A DNA stretch of 64,000 nucleotides from positions 4,728,501-4,792,500 of the forward strand of contig NZ_OY781114.1 in NCBI RefSeq assembly GCF_963676485.1, written 5' to 3'. This DNA comes from an uncultured Cohaesibacter sp. (GTDB lineage Bacteria > Pseudomonadota > Alphaproteobacteria > Rhizobiales > Cohaesibacteraceae). Positions 53,472 to 63,273 of this stretch are shown here, piece after piece. The notes beneath the pieces are model-generated. The model was given only the letters and a program-made list of their open reading frames with translations, ran no database searches and was not told the DNA's origin. The first letter of the stretch is position 1; each line of letters starts with the position of its first letter. The position numbers were made by a program, and so were the translations under genes.

Positions 53472-55502
53472 ATGTCTGCCTATTCTTCGAAGACAGCGCT
53501 TGAACACGCACGGCGCGATGCCTTGACCTTTTCTTTGGCCAACTGCATTCGAGCCCTCAGCATTGATGCGGTGGAGACGGCCAATTCCGGGCATCCCGGA
53601 GCGCCGATGGGCATGGCCGATGCGGCCACGGTGCTTTATAAAAAACATCTGAAATTCGATGCCTCCGCGCCTGACTGGCCGGATCGCGATCGGGTTGTCC
53701 TTTCCAACGGTCATGCCTCCGCGATGCTCTACAGCCTGCTGCATCTGACCGGCTACGAAGACATGACAAAGGACCAGCTCCGCAACTTCCGCCAGATGGG
53801 CTCAATCACGGCCGGCCATCCCGAATATGGTCACGCAAAGGGCATTGAAACCACGACAGGCCCTCTTGGTCAGGGCATTGCCAGCGCAGTGGGTATGGCC
53901 TTGGCCGAGCAGATCATGGCCAAGGATTTCGGCTCCGATCTTGTCGATCATCACACCTATGTATTCCTAGGCGACGGATGCCTTGAAGAAGGCATCGGGC
54001 AGGAAGCCATTTCGCTTGCCGGACATCTTGGCCTTGGCAAACTGATCATGCTGTATGACGACAACGGCATTACAATCGACGGACCGACATCGGTTTCCTT
54101 CTCCGATGACATCCCCAAGCGCCTTTCGGCCTGTGGCTGGCATGTTCAGACCTGTGACGGGCATGATGCAGCGTCCATTGACGCAGCCCTGACACTTGCC
54201 AAGGCCGTCACCAACAAGCCGTCACTGATCGCGATGAAAACAGTCATCGGGCTCGGCTCCCCAAACAAGGCTGGCACGGCTTCCTGCCATGGCTCCCCGC
54301 TTGGTAAAGACGAAGCCGCAGCTGCCAAGGCCGCTCTTGGTTGGACTGCAGAACCGTTTGAAATTCCCGGTACCCTTTTGCAAGAATGGCGGATCATCGG
54401 CTCAAAAGGCAAGGAAACCCGACTGGAATGGGAAACTCGTTTGGCGAAAGCTGACGAAGCGCTTCAGGCAGAATTCCTACGGCGCACCACCCGCTCCCTG
54501 CCAGCAGACTTCAAGGAGGCTGTGGCCAATGCCCGCAAGGCCCTCTTTGACAAGCCGCAAAAGGTCGCCACCCGCAAAGCAAGCCAAATGGCGCTTGAAG
54601 CCTTGGCGCCCGTGTTACCGGAATTGATCGGAGGATCGGCGGATCTTACCGGCTCCAACCTTACACGTGTTCCTTCCGTCGATAGCCAGTTCAGAAAAGG
54701 CACTCCCGGACGCTATATCGGTTATGGCGTGCGTGAATTTGCCATGGCAGCCGCCATGAATGGCATGATGGTGCATGGAGGCATCATTCCCTACGGGGGC
54801 ACCTTCATGGTGTTCTCCGATTATGCCCGCAATGGCATTCGTCTTTCGGCCCTGATGGGAATCGGCACCATATATGTGATGACCCACGACTCCATCGGTC
54901 TTGGCGAAGATGGCCCGACCCACCAGCCTGTAGAGCATCTTGCTTCGCTACGCGCCATGCCGAACCTGCTCACCTTCCGCCCTGCGGATGCGCTTGAAAC
55001 GCTGGAATGCTGGGAGTTGGCCATTCGCAATCGCACCCGCCCTTCTCTTCTGGCATTGTCCCGTCAGGCTGTGCCTCAGCTTCGTCTTGAGGAGACAGAT
55101 CAAAATCTCGCCGCACGCGGGGCCTATATTCTCAGGCAGGTTGGAATCGGCGAACGCGCTCTGACGTTGCTTGCGACAGGAACCGAAGTCAGCCTTGCTC
55201 TGGAAGCGGCAGAAAGATTGGCGCGTGACAAGGGCATCTCTGTGGCTGTGGTCTCCATGCCAAGCTGGGAATTGTTCAAAGAGCAAGACGCCGATTATCG
55301 CGCCTCTGTTCTTGGCAATTGCCCGCGCATCGCGGTGGAAGCGGCTGCCAAATTCGGCTGGGCTACCTTTGTTGGCGATGAAGACAATGTCATCGGCATG
55401 GACAGCTTCGGCGCCTCCGCTCCGGCAGAAGAGCTATATGAGAAATTCGGCATCACAAGCGACGCCATCATTGCGCGTGCCAGTCAGCTTCTCGGGCTTT
55501 AA
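53472..55502 (+). CDS. tkt: Transketolase
   Basis: 676 residues, full length for a transketolase. Thiamine diphosphate site motif FLGDGCLEEGIGQEAISLAG with later NNGITIDG-like segment DDNGITIDGPTSV, GHPGAPMGMADAATVL at the N terminus, HDSIGLGEDGPTHQPVEHL in the middle, and a C-terminal transketolase domain. It moves two-carbon units between sugar phosphates, or releases dihydroxyacetone from unusual donors. It leads the plus-strand unit of the sugar locus and is followed 117 bp later by the aldolase gene. Confidence 0.92.
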   Translation: MSAYSSKTALEHARRDALTFSLANCIRALSIDAVETANSGHPGAPMGMADAATVLYKKHLKFDASAPDWPDRDRVVLSNGHASAMLYSLLHLTGYEDMTKDQLRNFRQMGSITAGHPEYGHAKGIETTTGPLGQGIASAVGMALAEQIMAKDFGSDLVDHHTYVFLGDGCLEEGIGQEAISLAGHLGLGKLIMLYDDNGITIDGPTSVSFSDDIPKRLSACGWHVQTCDGHDAASIDAALTLAKAVTNKPSLIAMKTVIGLGSPNKAGTASCHGSPLGKDEAAAAKAALGWTAEPFEIPGTLLQEWRIIGSKGKETRLEWETRLAKADEALQAEFLRRTTRSLPADFKEAVANARKALFDKPQKVATRKASQMALEALAPVLPELIGGSADLTGSNLTRVPSVDSQFRKGTPGRYIGYGVREFAMAAAMNGMMVHGGIIPYGGTFMVFSDYARNGIRLSALMGIGTIYVMTHDSIGLGEDGPTHQPVEHLASLRAMPNLLTFRPADALETLECWELAIRNRTRPSLLALSRQAVPQLRLEETDQNLAARGAYILRQVGIGERALTLLATGTEVSLALEAAERLARDKGISVAVVSMPSWELFKEQDADYRASVLGNCPRIAVEAAAKFGWATFVGDEDNVIGMDSFGASAPAEELYEKFGITSDAIIARASQLLGL

Positions 55503-55619
55503 GGCTCATTGCGTGACGCCCCACCCGTCGCCACGCACACACTTGAATTTTGAAAGCATGTTCAAGCCCCTCGCCGCTTCCCCCTTTGCGAGGAGAGACA
55601 TGCCAATGGGAGAGAGAAA

Positions 55620-56273
55620 ATGAAATTTTTCGTCGATACAGCAATCATCAAAGACATTGTCGAGCTCAATGACTATGGCTTGCTCGACGGCGTCACCACC
55701 AACCCGAGCCTGATTGCCAAATCCGGTCGGGATTTCAAGGAAGTCATCGCCGAGATCTGTGGCGTGGTCAGTGGTCCGGTTTCTGCAGAAGTCGCCTCAA
55801 TGGATTTCGATACCATGATGGCCGAAGCGGATTGCCTGAGCAAAATCGCTTCCAACGTGGTGATCAAACTGCCGCTGACGCTTGATGGTCTCAAAGCCTG
55901 CCGCACATTGACCGATCAGGGCATCAAGACCAATGTAACCCTGTGCTTTGCAGCCAATCAGGCGCTTTTGGCAGCTAAGGCTGGTGCAACCTACATCTCC
56001 CCGTTCATCGGGCGTCTGGATGACCTCAACATTGATGGCATGGACCTTATTCGCGAGATCCGGGAGATCTATGACAATTATGATTTCAAGACAGAAGTCC
56101 TCGCAGCCTCCATCCGCTCGGCCAATCATGTAAAAGAAGCCGCTTTGGCGGGCGCTGATGTGGCCACCATTCCACCCTCCGTCATCAAGAGCCTGGCAAA
56201 CCATGCCCTGACGGACAAAGGCCTCGACCAATTTGCCAAAGATTGGGCCGCCACGGGACAATCCATCCTGTGA
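55620..56273 (+). CDS. Fructose-6-phosphate aldolase/transaldolase-like protein
   Basis: 217 residues, the size of the FSA/TalC subfamily. Signatures: [34 protein letters not shown], the Schiff-base Lys in [13 protein letters not shown], and [22 protein letters not shown] cleaves fructose-6-phosphate to dihydroxyacetone and glyceraldehyde-3-phosphate; close relatives are true transaldolases, and the sequence alone does not separate them here. GGGAGAGAGAAA precedes the ATG. A strong terminator follows. Confidence 0.88.
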   Translation: MKFFVDTAIIKDIVELNDYGLLDGVTTNPSLIAKSGRDFKEVIAEICGVVSGPVSAEVASMDFDTMMAEADCLSKIASNVVIKLPLTLDGLKACRTLTDQGIKTNVTLCFAANQALLAAKAGATYISPFIGRLDDLNIDGMDLIREIREIYDNYDFKTEVLAASIRSANHVKEAALAGADVATIPPSVIKSLANHALTDKGLDQFAKDWAATGQSIL

Positions 56274-56409
56274 TCGCAACATAGCAGCCCAAATATCCTC
56301 CAAGAAGAAGCGATGAAGCGGAGAAAAGCAGCCTCTATCCCCGCTTCTGACAATCGGGCTCCCTTCGATCCAATCCAGCAAGAGCCCCACATTCCCGAAT
56401 AAGCAACCT

Positions 56410-56448
56410 GATCCAATTGTCCTTCACTGTGACAATTGGATCTTTTTT
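56410..56448 (+). terminator. Intrinsic terminator after the transketolase/aldolase unit
   Basis: A perfect 12-bp stem, GATCCAATTGTC (56410-56421) and GACAATTGGATC (56431-56442), with a 9-base loop is followed by TTTTTT. It is 137 bp downstream of the aldolase stop. Confidence 0.88.
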
Positions 56449-56518
56449 ATGCCTCTCAATTCCAATGAACAGGCCGCTCAGCTTCTTGAGCCGTCTCACG
56501 CAGCGGCATTAGTAAGGG

Positions 56519-56558
56519 CAAAAAAAATCGACAGTCCTTTGAAAAAGAGACTGCCGAT
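56519..56558 (-). terminator. Intrinsic terminator after dhaL on the minus strand
   Basis: On the minus strand ATCGGCAGTC and GACTGTCGAT pair with one G-U wobble around a 12-base loop, then a run of seven or eight T follows. It ends the transporter-dhaK-dhaL run and lies back to back with the plus-strand terminator. Confidence 0.8.
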
Positions 56559-56608
56559 AGGAGCGTCTGTCATAGAGAACAGACATCTCAGGGGGTGGGG
56601 AATTCGTA

Positions 56609-57256
56609 TCAGGCTTGCATGCGCTTCTTGATGCCCTTGGCAAGGGTTTGCAGGATCAAACAGCATGATGTCGCTCCGGCATCGAGCACACCTCGAGAGC
56701 GCTCACCCAGGCGAGAGGCGCGCCCGACCTTGGCCACCATGTCGACCGTGGCATCACGTCCCTTCTCTGCGGCAGCGGACATCGTGTCCAGACTTGCGGC
56801 AAAGTCTTTGCCTGAACGCCAAGCTTCGTCAAAGGCTTCTGTTGCCGGATAAAGCGCATCAAGCAAGGTCTTGTCGCCCACTTCCGCCGAGCCGATTTCC
56901 TTTACGCCCTCAAAGGCGGCATGCATCATTTTGGCAAACACTTCCGCATCAAGCCTCTCGGGCTCTTCCAGCTCATCGGCCATGCTGGAGAAGAGATAAC
57001 CATAGAGTGGCCCCATGGAACCGCCCAGATCCTCGATCAGGGTTTCACTCAAGGTGTTGAGCGCATCGGGCAAGGAGGGCAACGGATCGCCGAGCTTTTT
57101 GCCTGCGGCCGTGAACCCCTTGCTCATATTGATGCCATGATCGCCATCCCCGATGGCGCCGTCAATCTCGGAAAGCCAGCCGCGGTTGGCATTGATCGCT
57201 TCAATGAGTTCAACGACCAGGCCGCCAGCGTCCTTTATAGCAATGGATGCAGTCAT
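56609..57256 (-). CDS. dhaL: Dihydroxyacetone kinase, DhaL (ADP/ATP-binding) subunit
   Basis: 215 residues. The nucleotide-binding motif EIDGAIGDGDHGINMSKGF is diagnostic of DhaL, with later LIEDLGGSMGPLYGYLFSSM and GRASRLGERSRGVLDAGATS. DhaL donates phosphate to the substrate held by DhaK. Neither a DhaM phosphotransfer subunit nor other PTS gene is present here, so ATP may be used directly. It overlaps the dhaK stop by four bases. Confidence 0.93.
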   Translation of the reverse strand: MTASIAIKDAGGLVVELIEAINANRGWLSEIDGAIGDGDHGINMSKGFTAAGKKLGDPLPSLPDALNTLSETLIEDLGGSMGPLYGYLFSSMADELEEPERLDAEVFAKMMHAAFEGVKEIGSAEVGDKTLLDALYPATEAFDEAWRSGKDFAASLDTMSAAAEKGRDATVDMVAKVGRASRLGERSRGVLDAGATSCCLILQTLAKGIKKRMQA

Positions 57257-58257
57257 GATTTAATCCTCGTCAGGCCAAGAGAACGCGCAGGCGCGGACAA
57301 CAGACGATCAAGCTCGCTATCCAGCCGCATCATCGTCAGGGTAACGCCCTGCATTTCAAGTGAAGTGAAATAGTTGCCTATGAAGAGATGGCGGGTGCTC
57401 ATGCCTCGGGATTCCAGAACCTCGGCAAGCCGATCATAGAGAATATAAAGCTCCATGATTGGGGTTGCACCGAGGCCGGAAACCAGCAAGGCAACATCGT
57501 CGTCTTTCTCAAATGGCAGATCAGGCAGAATGTGATCAAGCATCAAATCGGCAATTTCCTTGGCCGGTTTGATAGGCATCACAGCTACGCCCGGTTCACC
57601 GTGATGTCCGATACCAACTTCCATATGGCCGTCTTCGATGGAGAAATTCGGCTTGCCAACGGCAGGAATGGTACAGGCAGAAAGGCCAATGCCGATGCTT
57701 CGGGTTGAATCGATTGCTTTTTGCGCGGAGGCGATCACTTCATCCAGATCGGCCCCCTCATCAGCGCGGGCCCCGCCAACCTTCCACATCAGGATTTCAC
57801 CAGCCACGCCGCGACGCTTGTTGATTTCATCCTTGGGAGCGGATGGCACATCATCGTTGGCCACAACCGTCTTGACGGTGAGATCATGCTTGGCGGCCTG
57901 TTTGACGGCGAGTTTGACATTCATATTATCGCCCGCATAATTGCCATAAAGGCAAGCCACGCCCCGCCCGCCATCAGCGGCAACAAAGGCATCGTGAAAG
58001 GCCTTGGCTGAAGGTGACGAGAAGATCTCCCCGACGGCAACAGCATCCACCATGCCATCTCCCACATAGCCCAGAAAGGCCGGTTCATGGCCAGACCCTC
58101 CCCCCGTCACGATGCCGACCTTGTCCTTTTGTGGCGCCAGCGGACGGCGCAACACGCGGGCATTGCCTGTGGCTGAGAGAATATCCGGGTGGGCTTTCAA
58201 ATAGCCGCGGACAGCATCTTCCACGACGAAATCGGGATTGTTAAAGATCCGGTTCAT
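57253..58257 (-). CDS. dhaK: Dihydroxyacetone kinase, DhaK substrate-binding subunit
   Basis: 334 residues. Substrate is held covalently by a His in GIGHHGEPGVAVM. The N-terminal motifs GIVTGGGSGHEPAFLGYVG and GVACLYGNYAGDNMN are DhaK signatures. It phosphorylates dihydroxyacetone or a related ketose such as erythrulose. Coupled to dhaL by overlap. In this locus dihydroxyacetone may come from the FSA-like enzyme or transketolase. Confidence 0.93.
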   Translation of the reverse strand: MNRIFNNPDFVVEDAVRGYLKAHPDILSATGNARVLRRPLAPQKDKVGIVTGGGSGHEPAFLGYVGDGMVDAVAVGEIFSSPSAKAFHDAFVAADGGRGVACLYGNYAGDNMNVKLAVKQAAKHDLTVKTVVANDDVPSAPKDEINKRRGVAGEILMWKVGGARADEGADLDEVIASAQKAIDSTRSIGIGLSACTIPAVGKPNFSIEDGHMEVGIGHHGEPGVAVMPIKPAKEIADLMLDHILPDLPFEKDDDVALLVSGLGATPIMELYILYDRLAEVLESRGMSTRHLFIGNYFTSLEMQGVTLTMMRLDSELDRLLSAPARSLGLTRIKS

Positions 58258-58354
58258 TTGCTTTCTCCATCGTATTTTTTCATGGGAGAGTCTGACAATT
58301 CAGAAGCAGACACATTGCCAACAAGGAGCCCCAACGCCTCAAGGCCAATGCTCG

Positions 58355-59008
58355 CTACTGCTGGCTTCTGGTCACCCCATATTGCATCTGTTTCATTTGG
58401 TTCATGACGCGCCCCATCTCTTCATGCGAGAGAACCGGCGGCTCGCCCAGCTGACGGGCGGTGATATACATATGCGCCAGCGTTTCCACCTCTATCGCCA
58501 GCGCGAAGGCCTGCTTGATGGTGCCGCCCAAGGCGATCTGGCCATGCTGACCCAGCAGGCAAGCCTTACGCCCTTCAAGCGCTTCAAGGGCCGAATCCGA
58601 AAGAGCTTGCGTGCCGAATGTTGCGTATGGTGCGCAGCGGATATCCGTCCCCCCGGCAACAGCCACCATATAGTGGAAGCTCCTGATGCCCATCTGGTGA
58701 CAGGCCAGCGCCGTCGCATGCGTTGAATGGCAATGCATCACCACATCCACATCAAGGCGATTGGTGAGAATATCGTGATGAAAGCGCCACTCGGACGAAG
58801 GGCTGCGCGCACCTTCAAAATGGCCTTCAGCGTCCATGGCCACGATATCTTCAGCTTCCATTTCGTCATAAGGCAACGAAGTTGGCGTTATCAGGATCTT
58901 GTCACCGCTCCGGGCTGAAATATTTCCTGATGTTCCCTGATTGAGGCCAATGTCATTCATGCGTCGACAGGCAGCGACCATCTCTTGCCGCAACTCTAAT
59001 TCTTCCAT
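58355..59008 (-). CDS. Class II aldolase/adducin family (FucA-like) aldolase
   Basis: 217 residues. Zinc ligands are visible in MHCHSTHATAL and in LLGQHGQIALGG, and the catalytic Glu in SSEWRFHHDI. NDIGLNQGTSGNISAR is the phosphate-binding loop. It should cleave a ketose-1-phosphate to dihydroxyacetone phosphate and an aldehyde, as in fuculose- or rhamnulose-1-phosphate aldolases. The substrate is unknown. GAGGAAGGA precedes the ATG. Confidence 0.9.
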   Translation of the reverse strand: MEELELRQEMVAACRRMNDIGLNQGTSGNISARSGDKILITPTSLPYDEMEAEDIVAMDAEGHFEGARSPSSEWRFHHDILTNRLDVDVVMHCHSTHATALACHQMGIRSFHYMVAVAGGTDIRCAPYATFGTQALSDSALEALEGRKACLLGQHGQIALGGTIKQAFALAIEVETLAHMYITARQLGEPPVLSHEEMGRVMNQMKQMQYGVTRSQQ

Positions 59009-59173
59009 CGTCCTTCCTCCAGTTTGGACGGAGCGGCTGGTCTTCTAGAAAATCAGCACAGATCTCCTGTTTCCGGCGCGAAGGGCTTTCTCCTGCCCTT
59101 GTTTGCGCCAGATTGAATGGGTTCTATCGTTATGAATCGCAGGCGGACCTTCCCGCTTGCCTCAGGTGGCTTT

Positions 59174-60124
59174 TCAGCTGCCCATTGGCAAAGTGGGGGC
59201 CGAATTCATGAGCTTTTCAGTCTCTTCAAAATTGACGATACCGGCGTCCGATCCCAGCCCGGTGGACACCAATGCGCCACATGCCGAAGCAAACCGCGCC
59301 GTCTTCTCAATGTCCCAGCCGCGATTAAGGCCCGCAATCAAGCCCGCCGTGAAGGCATCGCCGCAGCCGGTGGTATCCTTGACGTCGATGTCAAAGGCGG
59401 GCAACCGAAACATGGTGTCCTGCGTGGCGACGATACAGCCATCACCGCCCATGGTCAGGCAACAATTTGTTGCGCCAGCATCCAGAAAGAATTTGGCGGC
59501 ATCTTCAGGAACGCTCAAACCACACATCGCCTCGGCATCTTCTATGCTGGGTACGAAATAGTCGACAAATGGAAGCGAGGGTTTGAGCACATCCAGCGTT
59601 TCTGCTGTTGCCGACAAAAGATCAAACGTCGTTTGGCAGCCAGCTTGCTTGGCCGCTTTCAGCAATGCGGTGGTTGGAGCGCCATCAAGTTTGGCAAGCA
59701 GCGGCATACCGCCGACATGCACGAATTTGGCATCCAGAATGGCCGGATAGTCTTTTTCACCAAGCGTCAATTCATCGGACGCTCCACGACGATGCAAGGC
59801 CGGACGGTCGCCATTCGGACGAACATTCAGAATGGTGGAGGATGTAGGCACACCGGTCAGCTTGCGCATCTCAGCTATATCGACGCCGAAGCCGGTCAGG
59901 GTATGCAGTACAAAATCGCCTTTTTCATCGTCGCCAATGGCACCGACGGCACGGGTATTCAACCCCAGCTTGGCACAATCGATGGCTGATCCTCCAGCCG
60001 TTCCGGCGACCGTCAAGCGGATCTCATCAATGAAACGCAGCTGTCCTCCCGGCGGGATTTCTTCAACGGGGCGCCCAAGGATATCCAGAATATACAGTCC
60101 AACCACACTTACATCAAAAGCCAT
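59174..60124 (-). CDS. PfkB-family sugar kinase
   Basis: 316 residues of the ribokinase family. The C-terminal anion-hole and catalytic-Asp motif DVKDTTGCGDAFTAGLIAGL is intact. The N-terminal GTAGGSAIDCAKLGLNTRAV is the substrate-side motif. It would phosphorylate the imported sugar or a ketose to feed the aldolase. It lies between the aldolase gene and the ABC permease gene, all in one direction. GGAGG-like AAGGAGG precedes the ATG. Confidence 0.9.
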   Translation of the reverse strand: MAFDVSVVGLYILDILGRPVEEIPPGGQLRFIDEIRLTVAGTAGGSAIDCAKLGLNTRAVGAIGDDEKGDFVLHTLTGFGVDIAEMRKLTGVPTSSTILNVRPNGDRPALHRRGASDELTLGEKDYPAILDAKFVHVGGMPLLAKLDGAPTTALLKAAKQAGCQTTFDLLSATAETLDVLKPSLPFVDYFVPSIEDAEAMCGLSVPEDAAKFFLDAGATNCCLTMGGDGCIVATQDTMFRLPAFDIDVKDTTGCGDAFTAGLIAGLNRGWDIEKTARFASACGALVSTGLGSDAGIVNFEETEKLMNSAPTLPMGS

Positions 60125-60297
60125 GATTTTCCTCCTTGCAGTAGACTTTGCGATATAGCCTCGGCACGCCTCATTCGGCCTCCCGCGCCGTGCGCCATAT
60201 CTTTGATTTCAGGGTCTCCGGCCAACTTCACTCTCAAGGGTCAGCGTGGGCCGGAGTAACATTCATTGCCGGTTTGGCTTTTCAAGCATACGACAGA

Positions 60298-61329
60298 TCA
60301 TCGGTTTGACGAGTTGGCGAAAAGAGCCCCAGCCAGAATGATAAAGCATCCAATGACAAAGGTTTGCCAGGTGCTCGGAATGCCAGCCAGAATGAGGACA
60401 TTGTCAACCAGCGTAATCAGCACGACCCCAAGCATGGCGCCGATGACAGTGCCACCACCACCGGTGATCCGCGCCCCGCCCAGAACAACCGCGGCAATAA
60501 CATTCAGTTCATTGCCAGACAGATCAAACGGATTGGCCAGACGGTTGCTCGCGACATGGATGACACCTGCGATGCCAGCCAGAAGACCGGCATAGGCAAA
60601 GACAAAAACCTGCACCTTCCGGTGGTCATAACCAAGCCGTTCAGCAATGCCAGCGCTTCCACCAACAGCAAAGATAGCGCGCCCCATCAGGGTCCGGTTC
60701 AAAATCCACCAGGTGACCAAAGCGGCCACCACCAACACCAGAACATAGGCAGGCAGAATGGCGATTGAGCCGCTTTGGGTCCCCACACGCCAAAGCTCGG
60801 CCTTGCCGAAATTCTCCATCGATAATGGAATATTGACGAACAGTTCCGTGCCGATGAAGGTCAACAGGAAGCCGTGGATGACATATTGCGTACCGATGGT
60901 CACGATCAGAGCTGGCGCCTTGAGATAGTGGACCAGCAAGCCATTGCCCACACCAATGATCATGCCCCCCAAGGCAGACATCAGGATGATGACCGGCATC
61001 GGCAACCATGGCATATAGGCCGCCACGGCAGTGGTGATCCAATACATCATCAGACCGGCAATGGCTGCAAAGGACATATCGATGCCGCCTGCCGCCAGAA
61101 TGACCAGAAAGCCAAGCCCGAACAAGCCTGTGACCACAGAGGCACGGGCGATGTCGAAGATGTTGGAAATCTGCCAGAATTCGGGTGAAATCGTACCGAT
61201 AACAAGACAGACAATCACGATCAGTAGCAACGTGAAAATCGGCGGATAACGGATCACCCAGCTTGCAATACGGGAGATCTGGCTTTCGCTTTTCTCACCG
61301 TTGATGCTGTCCATTGTAAAATCACTCAT
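60298..61329 (-). CDS. Sugar ABC transporter permease, RbsC type
   Basis: 343 residues with about nine hydrophobic helices. The family signature AAGGIDMSFAAIAGL and the coupling helix region AVGGSAGIAERLGYDHRKVQ are present. It transports a monosaccharide across the inner membrane. It overlaps the ATPase gene by four bases. Only one permease gene is visible; either it works as a homodimer or a second lies outside. Confidence 0.92.
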   Translation of the reverse strand: MSDFTMDSINGEKSESQISRIASWVIRYPPIFTLLLIVIVCLVIGTISPEFWQISNIFDIARASVVTGLFGLGFLVILAAGGIDMSFAAIAGLMMYWITTAVAAYMPWLPMPVIILMSALGGMIIGVGNGLLVHYLKAPALIVTIGTQYVIHGFLLTFIGTELFVNIPLSMENFGKAELWRVGTQSGSIAILPAYVLVLVVAALVTWWILNRTLMGRAIFAVGGSAGIAERLGYDHRKVQVFVFAYAGLLAGIAGVIHVASNRLANPFDLSGNELNVIAAVVLGGARITGGGGTVIGAMLGVVLITLVDNVLILAGIPSTWQTFVIGCFIILAGALFANSSNR

Positions 61330-62915
61330 GACAGTTTCCCCGTTGAATTTTCCGCCACCATTGCCTGATAAAGGGTGTTTTCCTGCAGATTTTCCGCTTC
61401 GAAGGTTTCAACAACCCTGCCCCGACGCATGACGAGAATGCGGTCGCAGTTCTGTAGCAATTCGGGCAGGTCATCGCTGACGATGATGACGCCCATGCCC
61501 TGACTGGCGAGCTTCTGAATGATGCGGAAAATGGTATCCTTGGACCCGACATCAACCCCCACAGTCGGTCCGTGCAAGACGAAGACCTTGGGCACAATGG
61601 TCAGCCCCCGCCCGATAAGGACACGCTGCTGATTGCCGCCCGAAAGGGATTGAACCGGATCATTGAGATTGGCAATGACGATCTGGAGATCCTTGACCAG
61701 ACGCTCGGCCATCTTCTTGCTGCGGAGCTTGCTGATCATGCCGAACTTGTCACGCAGATCATCAAGGATCTGGGCCACGATGTTGGATTGAATTGGTTTG
61801 GCAAGAAACAGCCCTTCCGACAGGCGATCTTCCGGAACATAGCCAATTTGCGCGTTGATAGCATCGATCGGACGCCGCAAATGAATTGCCTTGCCATCAA
61901 GCAGTAGCGAGCCCCCATCAGCAGGCTCAACCCCGGCCAGCGCCCGTGCCAGTTCGTTGCGTCCGGAGTCCAGAAGGCCCGTCACGCCGATAATCTCGCC
62001 ATGGGCCAAAGAAAAGGAGACATCGGAAAAGGCGTTGCGGCGCTTCAAGCCATCGACAACCATCAGGTCTTTCGCCCCGATTTCCGTTGATCGATAGCGC
62101 ATGACATCAATCTTGCGCCCTGTCATCCAGTAGCTCAAATCGCTTTTCTGGTGCGCGGCGACGTCGCCTTCCTGCACTTTTTCTCCATCGCGCATGATGA
62201 TGAAGTGACCACCAATGGACATGACTTCATCGAGCTTGTGTGTCACAAACAGCACGGCAACACCGCGACTGCGCAGTTGGTCAACGATTTCAATCAAGTT
62301 GTCGACTTCACGCTTGGTCAGCGCAGCGGTTGGCTCGTCCATGATCACGAGCTTTGCTTCCGAGGCGATAGCGCGCGCAATCGCGATCAGCTGACGTGTC
62401 GCGATGGGCAGCTTGGACACCTCGGTGGAGCAGAAACGCGCATCCACGGGCAAATTCACGGACTTGAGCGCCCGCGTGGCTGTTTCTTTCAGCTTGCCAA
62501 GATCAAGGCTGCGCGTCAGTTTCCCATTGGCCGCCACCAACTGTTCCGAAAGAGCGATATTCTCGGTTACGGTCAGGTTGGGTAGCAGCGACAGATCCTG
62601 ATACACAGTCTCGATGCCGTTTCTAAGAGCGCCAAGCGGGTCCAGAGAGGTGACTTCTTCCCCACTGATCAGGATGTCCCCTTCATCAGCCGGTTGCGCG
62701 CCAGAGATGATCTTGATGAGCGTACTCTTGCCGCAGCCATTTTCGCCCATGAGATGATAAATCTGTCCCGGATAGATGCAAAGATCGATGCCGCGCAGCG
62801 CATGAACGCCGCCAAAACGCTTATGGATCCCACGCACTTCCAGAAATGGCGCTTCATCCTTAGATGCTTTCGCAGCATCTTGAGAAAACTTGGGAATGGT
62901 GCCTATGCTATTCAT
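61326..62915 (-). CDS. Sugar ABC transporter ATP-binding protein, tandem ABC
   Basis: About 529 residues with two ABC domains. The first has Walker A MGENGCGKSTLIKIISGAQ, and the second a degenerate one (GLLDSGRNELARALAG), as is normal for RbsA-type importers, with LSGGNQQRVLIGRGLTIVPK. The start at 62915 (MNSIGTIPKF) is preferred; an upstream frame from 63071 is Arg-rich and lacks homology. It energises the permease. Confidence 0.92.
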   Translation of the reverse strand: MNSIGTIPKFSQDAAKASKDEAPFLEVRGIHKRFGGVHALRGIDLCIYPGQIYHLMGENGCGKSTLIKIISGAQPADEGDILISGEEVTSLDPLGALRNGIETVYQDLSLLPNLTVTENIALSEQLVAANGKLTRSLDLGKLKETATRALKSVNLPVDARFCSTEVSKLPIATRQLIAIARAIASEAKLVIMDEPTAALTKREVDNLIEIVDQLRSRGVAVLFVTHKLDEVMSIGGHFIIMRDGEKVQEGDVAAHQKSDLSYWMTGRKIDVMRYRSTEIGAKDLMVVDGLKRRNAFSDVSFSLAHGEIIGVTGLLDSGRNELARALAGVEPADGGSLLLDGKAIHLRRPIDAINAQIGYVPEDRLSEGLFLAKPIQSNIVAQILDDLRDKFGMISKLRSKKMAERLVKDLQIVIANLNDPVQSLSGGNQQRVLIGRGLTIVPKVFVLHGPTVGVDVGSKDTIFRIIQKLASQGMGVIIVSDDLPELLQNCDRILVMRRGRVVETFEAENLQENTLYQAMVAENSTGKLS

Positions 62916-63201
62916 GCTATATCCCGCAAACCCTCGGTTCCTCGCGATCAGCTCCGGTCTTTCCCAAAAACGGGCCAAATCTGAACGGAGAGACAACCGT
63001 TCGACACAGACCGAGAGGGTTTTGTGTCTATGAGTAATCCTTAGCGCCCTGTCCGCATGGCGTGGCGCCAATTTTGATGCAGCCCCTCTGTCCGGCTTTC
63101 CTTTCTTCTTTCAGAGTAAAGAAAGAGAAAGACGGAACTTTTGATTGGCTGCATCCTTTGGTCTGGAGAGCGTCGCCCGTTTCCAGAAGACGCCCTTTCC
63201 G

Positions 63202-63253
63202 AGGAGCTTTTCACGCAGCGACCCACTTTTCGCCGCTGCGCGAAAAAGCTCCT
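63202..63253. promoter_or_regulatory. Long inverted repeat between the binding-protein and ATPase genes
   Basis: AGGAGCTTTTCACGCAGCG and CGCTGCGCGAAAAAGCTCCT pair with small mismatches around a short loop. It follows the binding-protein stop by about 20 bases on the minus strand, where a stem-loop can protect the upstream mRNA or partly terminate, giving more binding protein than transporter. The rest of the gap (62916-63201) shows no gene. Confidence 0.55.
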
Positions 63254-63273
63254 TCAACCTTCAAGACGGTGTC

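Noticed and set aside
56449-56608. Short plus-strand frame between the two terminators
   Set aside because: It overlaps the terminator hairpins and shows no protein-like features.
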